Shown piece by piece: positions 1 to 14,600 of a DNA stretch of 64,000 nt. The position numbers and the translations under genes were made by a program. Positions within the stretch are counted from its first letter, which is position 1. Each line of letters starts with the position of its first letter. The notes under the pieces are model-generated. The model searched no databases and was not told where the DNA came from. It saw nothing but the letters and a program-made list of their open reading frames with translations. The DNA is from Lethocerus indicus (taxonomy: Eukaryota; Arthropoda; Insecta; Hemiptera; Belostomatidae): the NCBI GenBank assembly GCA_019843655.1, contig JACDQD010000103.1:5146001-5210000 (forward strand), written 5' to 3'.

Positions 1-1967
<1,967 letters not shown>

Positions 1968-3774
1968 ATAAAATCCCAGCTTCAATAAAACTGAAAATTA
2001 GGTTTTGCGGTAAAATACTCGGAACCAAATTCAATTACTGGAATTGTTACACAAAATGATCAGAAAGAGATTTTTGAAAATTTATTATTTGATTGTGAAA
2101 CGCATATTAAATATTGAGTACTGTATTGATTTCAATGGAATTAAAAAATGAGATGATTTAATACTGTTGATAGGATATTTTCAATGAATTTTATTTATAT
2201 TTTGAATGAATTACCATCATTATCGTCAAATTTTCTTTTTTCAGAGTGTTATTTATGGAACCGTGTAGATTTGATGTAAACCTTACATTTTCAAATATTT
2301 TTCATGCTTTAATGTATTCTTTATGTATTTATATTCATTTTAGTAGAAAATATCAGACGTAATATAACGCAAATTATTAGTTACACTGCACTGATGTCTA
2401 AAAGGGTTGAATGTTCTGGTTAAAAATATTCAGCTGGGTGTTGGAGTAGAAATATTATCAAATAATTGACTCTCATCCAGTTTGTTCTCTGTCTGGGCGT
2501 TCACTTCTTTTGTTTATACTTTGGTACTGAATTGTTCTGGACTTTATTTGATCCCCACACAGAGTACAGTGCCTGTTGTATTAATTTGTTCTTGTCGGGC
2601 CGGCTCGAACCTGTACCTCGAATTAGGTCGCGGCATGTTGCCCGTACGGTTAGTCAATTATGCCGGCGGAGGGTGAACACAATCCCGAATTCTTCCTAAA
2701 TCTGAATCCCTCCTACCAACCGAAATTTCACTTTAAAACATGTTAGCAGTCCGAACTAAACCAGCTTATTGTCTCAAGATTAATTATACATTTAATGTAA
2801 ATGTATACATTACAGTTAATGTAAATTTTTGTGTCGACCGTTGGCTGAGTAAAAACCGAATACTGAATTAAGGAATAAATTTGTCGGCCACAACATATAA
2901 ATATATAAGGAACCTATTTTTACCGAAAAAAACTTCCGTTTTCCAGTTTTACCGAATGAGAATAAAATCATCGAAATAAATCGAATTAAAATAAGGCTTG
3001 AAATGCGGTTTTATTGTACAAGTTTCGAGTTGGATAACGCAATAGAAAAAAAGAAAGAAAGAAAGCCCAAACGGAAATAAATTCAATTAGCCCGAACAAT
3101 GGAGATTTAATCTTTTCTGGAGGTGAACAGGGAGATCGGGATAAATTTTGAATAGAAACAGAATAAAATGCGGACAAAAGGAACAATCGGAAGAGTGAAA
3201 ACGGCCACTCTATATCTGAAACCAATAAATGTATTTCTTTTGGGCCCGGCTATATAAATACTCCGAATCATGGTGTTACGAATAGCCGGATGGATTAAAT
3301 TCACTGAGTGCGGTTTCCCGATTCGGTGAAACGGAGCAGCTTTTTTTTTGTCTCCGTTCTTTCGGAGACTGTTCCACTGTTCTCAGTGGAGTGTATGCTA
3401 TTGGAGGGCACGTGAAGTGAGCGCACTATCTGCTACTAAATTTTTATTATTTTCGAGTGCATGCATATAACGTGCACCGGATAATCGACGTTTTTAAGGT
3501 CTAAAAGAGTAGAATCGTCTGCTCTTTACTGAATTGTATTATGGTGTTTACCAGTATTGAAGATACGGGTTACTTGAATCACATTATTATACCGTATTCA
3601 TAAATGCGTGAAGTAACGTAATTCTGGATACAAATCTACGCGCACAAACACCGGACCTATTTGCTTCCAGTTGTAAGACCGTTTCTATTACTGTAAGGAA
3701 CTTTTCGACCTCCGAAACCTACTGTAAATCACGTTTCGGATTGGTCCATTAGCCCTGGGATCACGTACTCGCGC
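1968..3774. other. non-coding, A+T-rich
   Basis: No gene is supported. Short frames at 2466-2699 and 2986-3304 lack splice signals and protein similarity that I recognise. Confidence 0.55.
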
Positions 3775-3947
3775 GAAAGAGGGAGAGAGAGGGGGAGAGT
3801 CGTACTGAGAAGTTGGCACCGGCCCCGTATTTAAAGTTGGAAGGTGGGCGAATGTGCATTACACAAGTGCCATTCGGTAGAAATTGTCGAAAATCATCTC
3901 CATAAGGATCGAGAGACTGTAGCCGGTACAATTTACTCACCAGGGGG
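3775..3947 (+). promoter_or_regulatory. possible GAGA/TATA promoter with non-coding 5' exon
   Basis: A run of GAGA-type sequence (about 3775-3800, of the sort bound by GAGA factor in insects) is followed by TATTTAAAG at 3828-3836. About 110 bases further on lies a good splice-donor match, GTGAGT, at 3948-3953. The ATG at 3852 opens a frame that closes after 17 codons, so a first exon here would be 5' untranslated. No following coding exon could be tied to it. Each element is seen directly; their combination as a promoter is inference. Confidence 0.22.
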
Positions 3948-3953
3948 GTGAGT

Positions 3954-6900
3954 ACTTCTGCACATGTAAATTCTGCATATATAATTCTGCACCCTATAAT
4001 GAGTATTGGAAAGGATCTTTGGCTAATGTATTGGCATTTAAACGATATTGTCCGTATTCAGACTTTGTCAACGACCCAGTGTGAACGAAGGCCGACGTTC
4101 TTGCTGTTGAAAGAACGACCAAAGCCGTGTCCACTAGACTAGCAGCGTTCGTCTCAATTAATAAGTTAGCTCCTGCTAACATCCTGGGGACGTTATGCCA
4201 ATTAGGCCAACGGCCGAAGTGATATAACCCGGAGACAATGCTAGTGCCGGCGGGTGCCGTTTGGCCGCGCTTTAGTGCCGCCACGAGACGAATTCCGACT
4301 GCACCATTCCCCCCCATTCAACCCCCAATTCGGCAATAACACTGAGTTCTAATGCCCCCTTTTTATTCACATTTACTAGAACTTAATTCGAATAGTCTGG
4401 AAAATAATTGAGATTAACTCATTATCAAATTTTTCGGTGTCAAATTGAGGGAAGTAGCCGGTTCTATTATAACCATTACAGTAATACATTAATATTATAA
4501 GTTTTTGAAATACTATTTTGCCTCCGATTTAATTATCTTCTCAAAAAACCAAAATTATAACGCTGCTTAAAAATTGTTTAGAATTTTACTACGATTTTAA
4601 AATGCAGCAACATAAATAGCCTGTTGAAGTATTTTACAGTTAACCGGAATTAATTAATTAGAAAACACGTAGAGTATACAATAAAAGTCCTTCAATTTTT
4701 GATTAAAAGTATTTCCATATATGAGATTTGGTTATTCATTCCTCTGCAACCAGTCATGTTTAATAGACATACATAAATTTTTCGCTATATCCGTCAAATA
4801 AATTATAAACAGCCACATTGCGCTATATTAGCAACGGGAGAAAAAGTGAACTAAGGGCCGGACAAACTTGGCTGCAATTTGATATACCCGGGCAGGTTTG
4901 CCCTAAACCAGGAACCCTCTCGGGAGCACGTTTGACGAATAATGCCGCCCCCCCCCCCATTTAGGTCCGGTTCCGACTTGAATTCCCCTTTGCTCCATAT
5001 TTCGTGGAGGATAATATTATGAACATTTTTAGGGTCGAAGAAGTTGAGTACATCGCTCGGAATACGTCGGATCTTCGATGTAAGTCCCCACAGCTTCTAA
5101 ACTGTAGAGGTTATATACGCGCGGTTTATTTCTACTAGTCTTGCAGTTTAAAAAATATTTTGCTGATTTGCACTGACACAGACTATCCCAGACTGACAGA
5201 CTTATCAACAGACTTATACATTCAAATACTACCATAAATTCATATTTTATCAAACCTGAAACCTCAAAACTAGAATCTACTGAAATAAAAGTAATTATTG
5301 TGGTGCGTTATGTGAACTTTGCTGTCCATTTACCTTTGTACATTATGTAATCGGACGTAAGTCATATGTAATATTGACTGCAGTGAAACCCCGTATTGCA
5401 ACTTGTTGTTGTCGTTTTTGATGACTGCGAAAATTGAATGTGACAAAACTTAGCCCGGACATCTTTTAAGCCCGTTAGACAATTGTCGGATATCTCTCTC
5501 CGTTCAACAACTTATTATTTTCATGAAGTAGTGATGATTTAGTGTTTAGGGGCGGGGGGGGCAGGGGCTCGGGCGGGGAGAGGCAAAGTTTACATTCGAG
5601 CTCCCACGTTGATTAGCCGAACAACCGTCAAGACAAATAAAATTTTACGAAGTTTCCCGTCTTGCGTTTCTGTTGGTGTTTCCCCATCGGATGGAACAGA
5701 ACACAAGGGAACTTGGGTACCGAGCCGTCCTGAATTTCCTCTTGAATATTGCGAGATCCAGATATTGACATATCGCCTATTTACTAAGTGATTGGATGCG
5801 ATTAAATGTCTGACAGTACCGAATGATTAAATTCATACCGGTATTTATCTCGTGTATTATTTTATTTAAACTCGTAACAAATTATATTTTATAACCGAGG
5901 TACGCTCCATAAGTTAAATTACTTTTTTTAACCTACATTAGTGCCACTACTGCTAAGTAACCCAATTTAATATTTATTTACCCACACCGCGAGGTTCAAC
6001 AGCGTTAATAAGTGGGATATAAAACGCTTTCTCTTATGCAGGCTTTGGCCATGGAGCAGAACCGGCGGTAAAACATATATACATATCATACCATTGATAA
6101 TCCCACTGAAGAAACAACATATCTAAGGAAATGTGTAGGTATGCAAAACCAGCAGTGATGAATAGTTCTATTGGGCGAGTGCTAACTGGATCTGAAACAA
6201 ATAGAGCATGTGTTCCATTCGAAGCGTAGTGCACAGCATCCTTAATTGCTCTTAATACCCAAACACGTAGGCTTTGGATCCTATTTACCGTGGATTTAGT
6301 GAATCCCCCATAGTTCTATCCACTTGGACTCTGTGACTTTAAATGTTTTACTCTAACAATTTATTTTCCATTGTTAATTTCGACCGATTGTCTCTACGCT
6401 CAATTTGGTTGTGGTATTACAGACATATAGGTCAATAATTTCATCTGGACAGCGAGTAAAATTTGAAATCGGAATTTTTTGATGATGTGACTATAATTCT
6501 ATCCATTGACTAACTACAAATCTACAAAATCTGCAAAAAAACCTTTTTGAATACTGGATTTAATGTAGTGACAGCGGAGTAGTGTTATGTGTAGGGCAGA
6601 ACTGAGCCTACAAACGTATTCAGAGACGCTTCGCGCTGGTTTATCTCGCCTTTATAGCGTGTATTATGGGAACGGTCCGAAGTCGGAGAAAATCCGCCTT
6701 TTAATGTTGATAATAAAAAGGAGACAATATTGACTCGCAAAGGGAAGATCCGCTCTAGTCGCCCGGTTTCCGGATGGCGTCCGGTCAATACGGCTTCTTC
6801 ATTCTTCAAGGCTTTTCCGTTCTCCAAACGGTGAAAATCTTTCTTTTATTGTCTCCACACACTGAATACAGGACTGGTGCAAAAGGGGCTGACGCCCGAT

Positions 6901-8911
6901 TTAAAATATCTCGAACGTTGTTGTAGAGAAATAGTAGACTGAAACCTTATACAAGAAACAAACACACCCGTATAACTCTAACTCTCGAATCGACTGAACA
7001 GACACCGGTAAATACTTATACAATCGGTTCCTCAATTAACTTTAAAAAACTGATAAGACGATGATCCACATCATGACAGAGTGGGATCTTTTAAACGCCA
7101 CAGTCGAATTTAATGCCACTGTTTACTAATCATCTTCATTTGGGCCAACCCTCATCTCAACCAGACAATTGCAATAGGGATAGCAATGCTGGCGGACAAG
7201 TACTCTCTCAGTAGTATCATTCCCCCTATATGTCACTACGGTGCAACGATTAATGAATTACTAAACTTAAATTCATATTGAATTAAGTTAATGATGGGTG
7301 CGCGTTTACTTGCAGGGTGTAAAGTAAAAAAAACATCGGTTTTAAATTGTTCCGGCAGAATCTTCTCGGGCGATTAAAACTTCTGTACAAAAAAAAACAA
7401 TAAAAATATCTATTATAAAATTAACCTTGAATGGGTGGAGACACGGGCCGGTCTTGACAGGCTGGCAAATGTGCCGGCTTTCAGCGGCCCACACACCCAC
7501 CCGGTCCGTAATCAAATTTGGAGAAAATGCTGCTCTATCAAAATATGTTAATGGCTTGGGACAAATTCAGTGTGGCCGAATATAGTCGACAATCTCGCTT
7601 GGTACTCGATTTGTTTTAATTTCCCCTTAATTGTTGTCCAAATCGCAAGTGTTTCTATCTATTTTTTCCCCCACCGCGCCCATTATCACTAAATAATTGA
7701 ACGCCCGCAAAAACAAATTCAACGTTCCCAAATAAGTATAGGTCACAATATTGAATAGATATTTCTATATTAATTCTTTCCAGTTGGATACAACAAAAAA
7801 CTTCCGATTATATTTCGTAAAACTTTTGTCTAATATTTTGTGGCTCATATGTGGTACTGAGAGTGAGAAAAAATTGGTCACCGTCCGTGTCAATCGCCAA
7901 GAGACAGACAAATACAAGTTGAACAAGTCCAACTGGATGTAGCATAGGAATTTAAGGAGTACGCTGCAATTAATTCAGTTCGAATTGGACTGCTCCGGGT
8001 CAAAAGGAATTTTTTGTGTTCACTGTTTGCCGCAAACACTTTGACCGATGGAAAATTGAGCCCCTATTGAATTACATCGTTATTAGGCGGTCCCAATTTC
8101 CCGCGCTTTATGAACCATGTTAATGAACCCCATAATGCGACCGGTTACGGGGTGGCGTGAAAATTTCATATAAGACTCCCACTTCGTTCTGGAGACGGGA
8201 AAAGCTGTATGAACGGAAATTGAAATTATTTTTTGGATTATTCCAAAAACACCTGCAAACTCCTGCAAGCGCTGTGATAATGGAAGGAAACAGTTAGCGG
8301 TGATGGCCAAAACATCACGACAAAAACCTCAAACTAGTATTTAATTAACTTTCGCAATATTTTCACTTAGGATCGTGTCGATATCGAGTTGCGTAAAATA
8401 TATACAGGTGGCTTCTACCGTATAATTATTAATGACGATGTAAATTATGAATTAATTAATTTTGTATAAAATCACCATTGTAACTTCCTTTTAGTAGTAA
8501 TACTTCTCCAGAGTATGTGATGTGTCAGGTTATGGAATATTAATGGTGACATAAAACTAACATATTTTCAGGAATTATTTGCCGGTGCCCTTGCCGCCGT
8601 CCTCTGCGTGTCTCGGTGTTCGTGAAATTCAAAAATAGAAGGACTCTAACAATGAGAATCTTATTTGTCAAAATTTCCTCCTTAAAAATACATTTTAATT
8701 GCCCACAGATCTCTACTTTCAGCGCGTTCTTTCAAACAGACGCCGACAGTTTTTCCTTCACCAGCCAGTCATGTTTACCAGGGTCACAACGGATCCACAG
8801 CCACGAAATTCGGTCTCATTTACATGCACGTCTTTCATTGTTTCTATGTTTCATTGTTTGTTTGTTTTGCACCTGGAACGTCATTGGTATACTGTAACCG
8901 ATCAAGGGTTA
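3954..8911. other. non-coding
   Basis: No gene is supported. A 107-codon minus-strand frame at 3994-4317 and several 60-80-codon frames sit in G+C-richer patches (4130-4320, 6580-6830, 8080-8310). They have no recognisable domains and no consistent splice signals. Confidence 0.5.
5549..5578 (+). other. G-quadruplex-like G tract
   Basis: A 30-base segment carries five closely spaced runs of three or more G (pattern GGGG-C-G8-CA-GGGG-CTC-GGG-C-GGGG). This satisfies the usual G3+N1-7 quadruplex rule on the plus strand. It stands out sharply from A+T-rich flanks. No adjacent gene explains it. Confidence 0.6.
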
Positions 8912-9067
8912 TATAAGGATTTTTTTAATATTTGCAGCAATGATAAAAACATACCAACTACAATATCTGGTACTCCGATTGATGCTGTTTTCGGTAGGTC
9001 TTTAGAAAAAATTACTTCAATAGTGTCTGTTCTTGAACCACAAGATAATATGCATACAGATATTTGA
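8912..9067 (+). pseudogene. weak remnant of a transposon endonuclease domain
   Basis: The plus-strand frame ending at the stop at 9065-9067 contains the stretch NIPTTISGTPIDAVFGRSLE. It resembles the Pro-Thr-Thr...Thr-x-Ile-Asp-x-Val-Phe-x-Arg segment near the end of endonuclease/exonuclease/phosphatase-type domains in insect retrotransposons and Helitron-like elements. The following residues do not continue the family pattern, and no reverse transcriptase or helicase lies nearby, so this would be a broken fragment. The match is from memory and short; it may be chance. An acceptor-like TTTGCAG ends at about 8937. Confidence 0.22.
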
Positions 9068-11214
9068 ATTTGTAATAAAAGATTGCTAAAAATTAAAAGG
9101 GATTTTTTCAATAATTTTAAATTGTTCTTCAAAGACATGAATTTCGATTTGGTATTTTGTTCATTTAATCTTTGGTTACCTTTGTAACATTCAATGTTTC
9201 CTATCATTCTTCGTGCTAATCGTGATTAATGTGTAAAAACTTAGAAAGTTTCAATTCTCCTGCTTGTGGTTTTCAGGCGCTCATTTATTTCATAAAAATG
9301 TAACACGGCATTCTCAAGTACCATGGGGACTTAATATTCTCATAATTGTTCTTAATGCCCCGTATTTTAATGCCGCACATAACTGAGAATTTAATAAGAC
9401 CCACACTCAGAGTGTTACATGGGGTAGAACTTTTAACGTTAATACCCGAAGGTAACAAAAAAAAATTGAATGTAAAATCTTCTTTTAACGGAGAAATAAT
9501 TCGGCGTTTAGTGTTTGGTATAAAATATCTTTGGCTTTTTCATTTTTCTCGCTGTTCGGGACAGGTATTATATAACAGAGAATTAACGTCATTGGAATCG
9601 GCTACAGAATATAAACTGTTTAATTTGCCTCTTCTGGTGAACAAAATGCCTTGCGTAAGCAGCTTCGTGATTGTAATACTTTCATGGCGACCGAGTTAAA
9701 ATTACTTTCAAGGAAAAAGGTAATTATTAAATAATATTTTATCTTCGCTCATAAAAAGAAGTAAAGACTCATTTGGTTTCATACTCGATGAAAAACTCGA
9801 TATCTCCAATTTTTGCTAAATCGACCTCAGGGTACACTCATCGGTACTAGTAATATTCACGGCAACAATTAATACCTGAATAAATGTCTGTATTTTTAAA
9901 AGACAAAATGAATTTATTTTCTTCACTGTTTAACCTTCATTAAGATGTTTCACTATGACTCAGACGCCTCAATCTTCTGCTACACCTTAACAACAAGAAA
10001 GCGGACAAAAAAGACATAAATCCCTCCCCAAAAATCGACCAACCGGAAAAGCAAATAAATAACGCTACAACAGCAACCTGTTGAGAGGGAAGCTCCATAG
10101 GAACGACTTCATTGTAATACTGTGACAACGATGAGAACACAGAGCCGATCAGCTAGAATATAGGAAGAAGGTAGAGATGATTTAATTGTTGTTATAACTT
10201 AGATCTCAGCCCGAGATTCTAAGTATGAAGTCTGCACGTTTTTGCTTCGTTCGTCCTCTATTCACTTGCCTCAAAACACAAATAATAATAATAAGAAATA
10301 AATAACAACAGGTTTGAATTTATGGAATAATAATTTTAAAAAGTATATTTTTACAAATTAAAGGCGTCTTATGGTGGACAATAACATTAATACATTTTCT
10401 AGAATATAAAACAAAAATAAGAGGATAATAAAATAGAAAAAAATTACTGAAAAAATAAATTTAATGAAAGTGATTTGATAATATACTTATTGGTGGTCAT
10501 TATTATGCAGTTTTAAACTTCGAATAAAAAGTGTTCAATTACTTGGTAATTTAATTATTCAAGATCAAATTTTATAAAAAAAGGTGGTCAATGTGTTTGA
10601 TTCAGATAGTAACAGTTTGTGTTGAGTTTGCATCCCTTTTACAAATTCAGCGCTTAGTTTTGAGCCGATAGTTTTAAATAATGAGAATTTTAACGATGAT
10701 TCACTGTTTCATATTCGTGATTGATCGATATCCCCTTACACTTGTGAACACAGTGCCGTTTCTAAGGTCGCCGGTGACAAGAGAAGCGATAAATGAAGGT
10801 CGGGACTTAACGGCCTATCCGAGTAAGGAAAGTACCCGTAAATTGAGCATAACCCCCGTCGGAGCGTCCGGTTTCAATGGGACGCATAACCAATTAATTT
10901 TGCCCTCTTGGCTCATGCAGCCCCGCTACATCGGAAACGTAAATGAAAAACTGAAAATTCTAAGAAATCTGTGCATCAAACCGGTCTGAGAGCTCGTTAG
11001 AATTTTAATGTGATTCCCACCTTAATTATGAATTCCATTTTATTTTATCTGGGAATCGAGAAAATAAATCCAATACCATGACATTCTAAACAATTACTAA
11101 TCATAGTCTATGGAAAATGTTTAGTACACACGATTTAAATGATTGTTAACAACTAATTTCTATTACTCAAGTGAATATTGCGCGTGATTCCTCCTGTCTT
11201 ATCTATTTCGCCCC
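9068..11214. other. non-coding, A+T-rich
   Basis: No gene is supported. Frames at 9346-9699 (117 codons) and 10681-10989 (102 codons) have A+T-rich codons unlike the two real coding regions of this window, and no recognisable domain. Confidence 0.5.
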
Positions 11215-11422
11215 GTGCATTTGCACCAATTAACTAGATTACTAAAAATAAACTTTTGTCAATAAATTTTGGATCAACAGGAAAACTTTTACGATCGTAA
11301 GTACACAATACAAGATAGGTTTCCTGTCATATATTTGGAAGTCAAAACCAATAGTTGTGACCAGTTGTGTGATCAAATATATATATTTGACAGATAATCC
11401 AACAAAGACCTAAGCCGATTAA
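11215..11422 (+). repeat. dispersed repeat, copy A
   Basis: About 208 bases here are closely similar to 32483-32687 with small indels. Shared blocks include TTGCACCAATTAACTAGATT at the left, GATCAACAGGAAAACTTTTA in the middle, and AGTTGTGACCAGTTGTGTGA then CCGATTAA at the right. Copy A lacks the extra left-hand segment present in copy B. It encodes nothing. It is probably a non-autonomous transposable element; the class is not clear. Confidence 0.85.
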
Positions 11423-11476
11423 CAATTCAAATAACTCAAATAAGACAAAAAAAAATAACAAAAATCACAATAACAA

Positions 11477-11479
<3 letters not shown>

Positions 11480-11518
<39 letters not shown>
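11480..11518. repeat. (TA)n microsatellite
   Basis: About 39 bases of uninterrupted alternating A and T lie just after repeat copy A. Confidence 0.97.
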
Positions 11519-11521
<3 letters not shown>

Positions 11522-11614
11522 GACAAACAGATAATCACCACAGTACAAGTAACAGTGACAGTGTAGTGAGGATGCCCAAAAAACATCCAAAGTGCCAAAG
11601 TGACTAACACCGCT

Positions 11615-11647
11615 ACTGAAAATGGCTAGCATCCGAAACCGGTCTAG
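11615..11647 (+). repeat. short dispersed motif ending GAAACCGGTCTAG
   Basis: ACTGAAAATGG is followed by ATCCGAAACCGGTCTAG. The same right half recurs at 40704-40716, and at 28284-28296 with one change; a related head and tail occur at 40111-40142. The layout CTGA(A/T)GA - short spacer - CGAAACC is a frequent repeat motif in animal genomes and resembles half of a hammerhead ribozyme core. This copy is degenerate at the CTGATGA position. Confidence 0.45.
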
Positions 11648-14600
11648 AAAAAGACCAAAACAGCAAGAGGAGACAGAAACACATGAAATCTACGGTATAC
11701 ATTTTTAAAACCAGGGTCCACCCTGAACCATAATAACATAAATTACCCTTTCTATATAGATTTTTAAGACCTGTTGAGAGAGAATTAATGCAATTAAGAA
11801 AAGGTGTCTTATCCGATTACGACATAACACTGTGGGTGACAGATTACAGCATAGGAATGAACCAAGTCAATATTATTTGTTAAAAATTGGTGGTCTTTAA
11901 AAAATACAGCTTCAATGCTTTTTCCGTCGTTAATACGTACATAATAGATACGATAAAAATCTCATTTACATCATTTGAAAATCATAATCTAGTGTAATAA
12001 TGTGAACATTAATCTCGAATTATATAATGAAATATAAGAACATATAATGAAAGAATTATATCTAATTTCGGACTGGATACGACAAAACTCTTTACAGGAA
12101 TTGAAGCGACTATGATAATGTCCCTGCTAAAAATTCCGGGACCAGTGTCAAAATTTTTATCACGTTGAATTTTTTAAAATAATGGCTTAAAGTTAAAGAA
12201 AATTCTAATATTAACTGAAAAATTCCAGCAATGGCATCAACAGTGGAAATAATACCTGGACGAAAAAAGGGCCCAAGTAATGTTTTGGACTACTCTCAAA
12301 CGATTTCATGAGATGGGGCTTCAAAAAAAAAAATTAGCCAAATGTAAGTACTTTTTGATCGCGCATAGCCATTATCATTATTCGCCAATTACATCTTCAG
12401 AGCTACTAATAAAAATGTCGTTCGTTTCTCCCGCCTGCGAATTATTTCCCTTGTAATTAGCGCGACCGGGCGGGGAGATTTTGATCTGCATGCGATTCAA
12501 CATTAAAAGCGTCCTGCGGACGAGTATTTGCATCACAGTTTAGCATTAATGATTCAATTATTCTAAAGGTTGACTGACTAAAGGCACTGTAGCAATGCAG
12601 CAATAAAAACAGGAAATATTTTTAGGGGAGGGTTTTTGCCCTTTCCTTCTAGGGCCCTCTCGGGTGTTGTCTCTTTCTCACGTTTCTGAACTCTTACGGC
12701 TCCATGGTTAGGGCCGATATGGATCCGCGGATAACTTCGCTCATTAATATTTCATATTGTCTGTATATACGGAATCGGCTTAAAATCAAAGCCTATTACA
12801 GTATAATAATATTAGTACTTTAAGTAAAACTGCCTAGGAACACACAAAGGATGTTAGGTATAATTATTCTAAGTAGTTTAATTATCATTTTAACGATACT
12901 CCTTAATACATTGAGGAGGTTTACCAAATAAATTCCAGCAATTGATAACAAATTTGCATTTATATTATTTCAATACCAGACTTATTTATTTTAAAATCAA
13001 CATTTAAAAAATGTCACCTTTTCGTGGAGGTTTTGACATTTCGGGCCATGTCATTAAAATTATATTCTTCAAACGATGTTCCGTGCTTAAATTCTACATT
13101 TTCCAATTTTTCTATGTTCAGTCAATTATCCTAAGGCCGCAGAATCTCAAAAAGAAATCACATTTGAGGCTTCTCTATATACCCAATAAACGTTTTAGAT
13201 CTTGTGTCTGACTCGCTTCTATTAATAGCTCTAGACGTAGAATAATAACTCATTTTCGAATAATTTACACAATTTTACTGGAGACATTTTAAATTGACAA
13301 CACGAGTAATTAATAACCGTCAGGCAGTAGATTCAGTATAGTTTACAATTCATATTATTATTTTTTAACCGCCAAGATGATCTGTTTTGAATTTTACGTA
13401 CAGGAAATATGTTTATTGCTGATGAAATAATAATTTTATATCCACCCCTCAACTATCTTTAAAAACAGATAAGGTTTTACAACTATACATGCAAAGACAG
13501 CAAAAAATAGAAGTATACCTATTCATATAAAAAAGAAAAACGGAAAGTGGACACGGTCCGTTTCGCCCCGCTCCATTTTTCATGTCATTAAACTTAAAAT
13601 TAGTAAACAGTTTTTGGAGACTCATAAACTCTTAATAATAAGTTCATAAGCATCACTGCAGATTTTCATATTATTTATTAAGGAAATAATTCACTGACGG
13701 TCTAAGTGCAGTCGAGGCTATTTCTGAATCTCCTTAGTCTTCATTGCTGAATAAAAAAACAATTACTAAAACTTTCAAGGCAGCAAGGTAAATTATTAAT
13801 AATTTCCCTTCGAAGTAAGCGGAAGTATATTTTTCAACATATTACGTTTTATAGGATGCTCAAATGAGACGCGATGCACATACTTAGAATTATATCCAAC
13901 TTGGTCTGTCTATTTTCTGGTATCGTTGGAAAAAAAAAGAACATTTGTATGTATGAAGGGACAGATAATTGGAGTTTGGTTATTCGTAACAGCCCCAGAA
14001 TTACAGTTCAATCGTGTCATCGGTTATTATATTTATATGAGTGTATTTGTATACAGTCGTGGTGACACCGATTAAAACTTTTTACCTGTTACTGTTTGTC
14101 AGGCTGAAAAATGAATTACGCTGTTTTTCATTATTTTTTAAAATCATCACGCTACATAAATTGTGGCCGTGGCGCTTCAGGCTGTACGGCGCTCGGACCG
14201 AAGGGCAGATTCTTTTATTAATATGGACTAATGGAGCGTACAGTGAAACATTTTAGCCGTTTCCCGGGGGAATAGTTTTTTCTGTTTTATCAGAGAGCAA
14301 ACGTTTTCTCTCGTGTTCCGCATTTTATCCATAATTTCGTCCCTTCTATTAGCTAATTCAGTAAATGATTGTATAAATAAAAACCATGTCGCTGCACGCG
14401 CTTAGAACGTCATGCATGAATACGAAGTGACTAGGATCGACTCAAGATGAAACGTATTGGATTCGAACCACATTCGAATCTGCATGAATTAATAATTCGA
14501 AATGAAACGACTCTCGTGTTCATATACTCTCGATTCACGGTCATATGTAAATTAAAATTGTATCCGTCAAACTTGTCGCGTGAAGATAATTCAATCATCC

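Noticed and set aside
14455..14490. GGATTCGAACC-like words as a tRNA T-arm
   Set aside because: No acceptor, D or anticodon stems could be formed around it; other GGTTCGA words (23939, 63544) failed in the same way.
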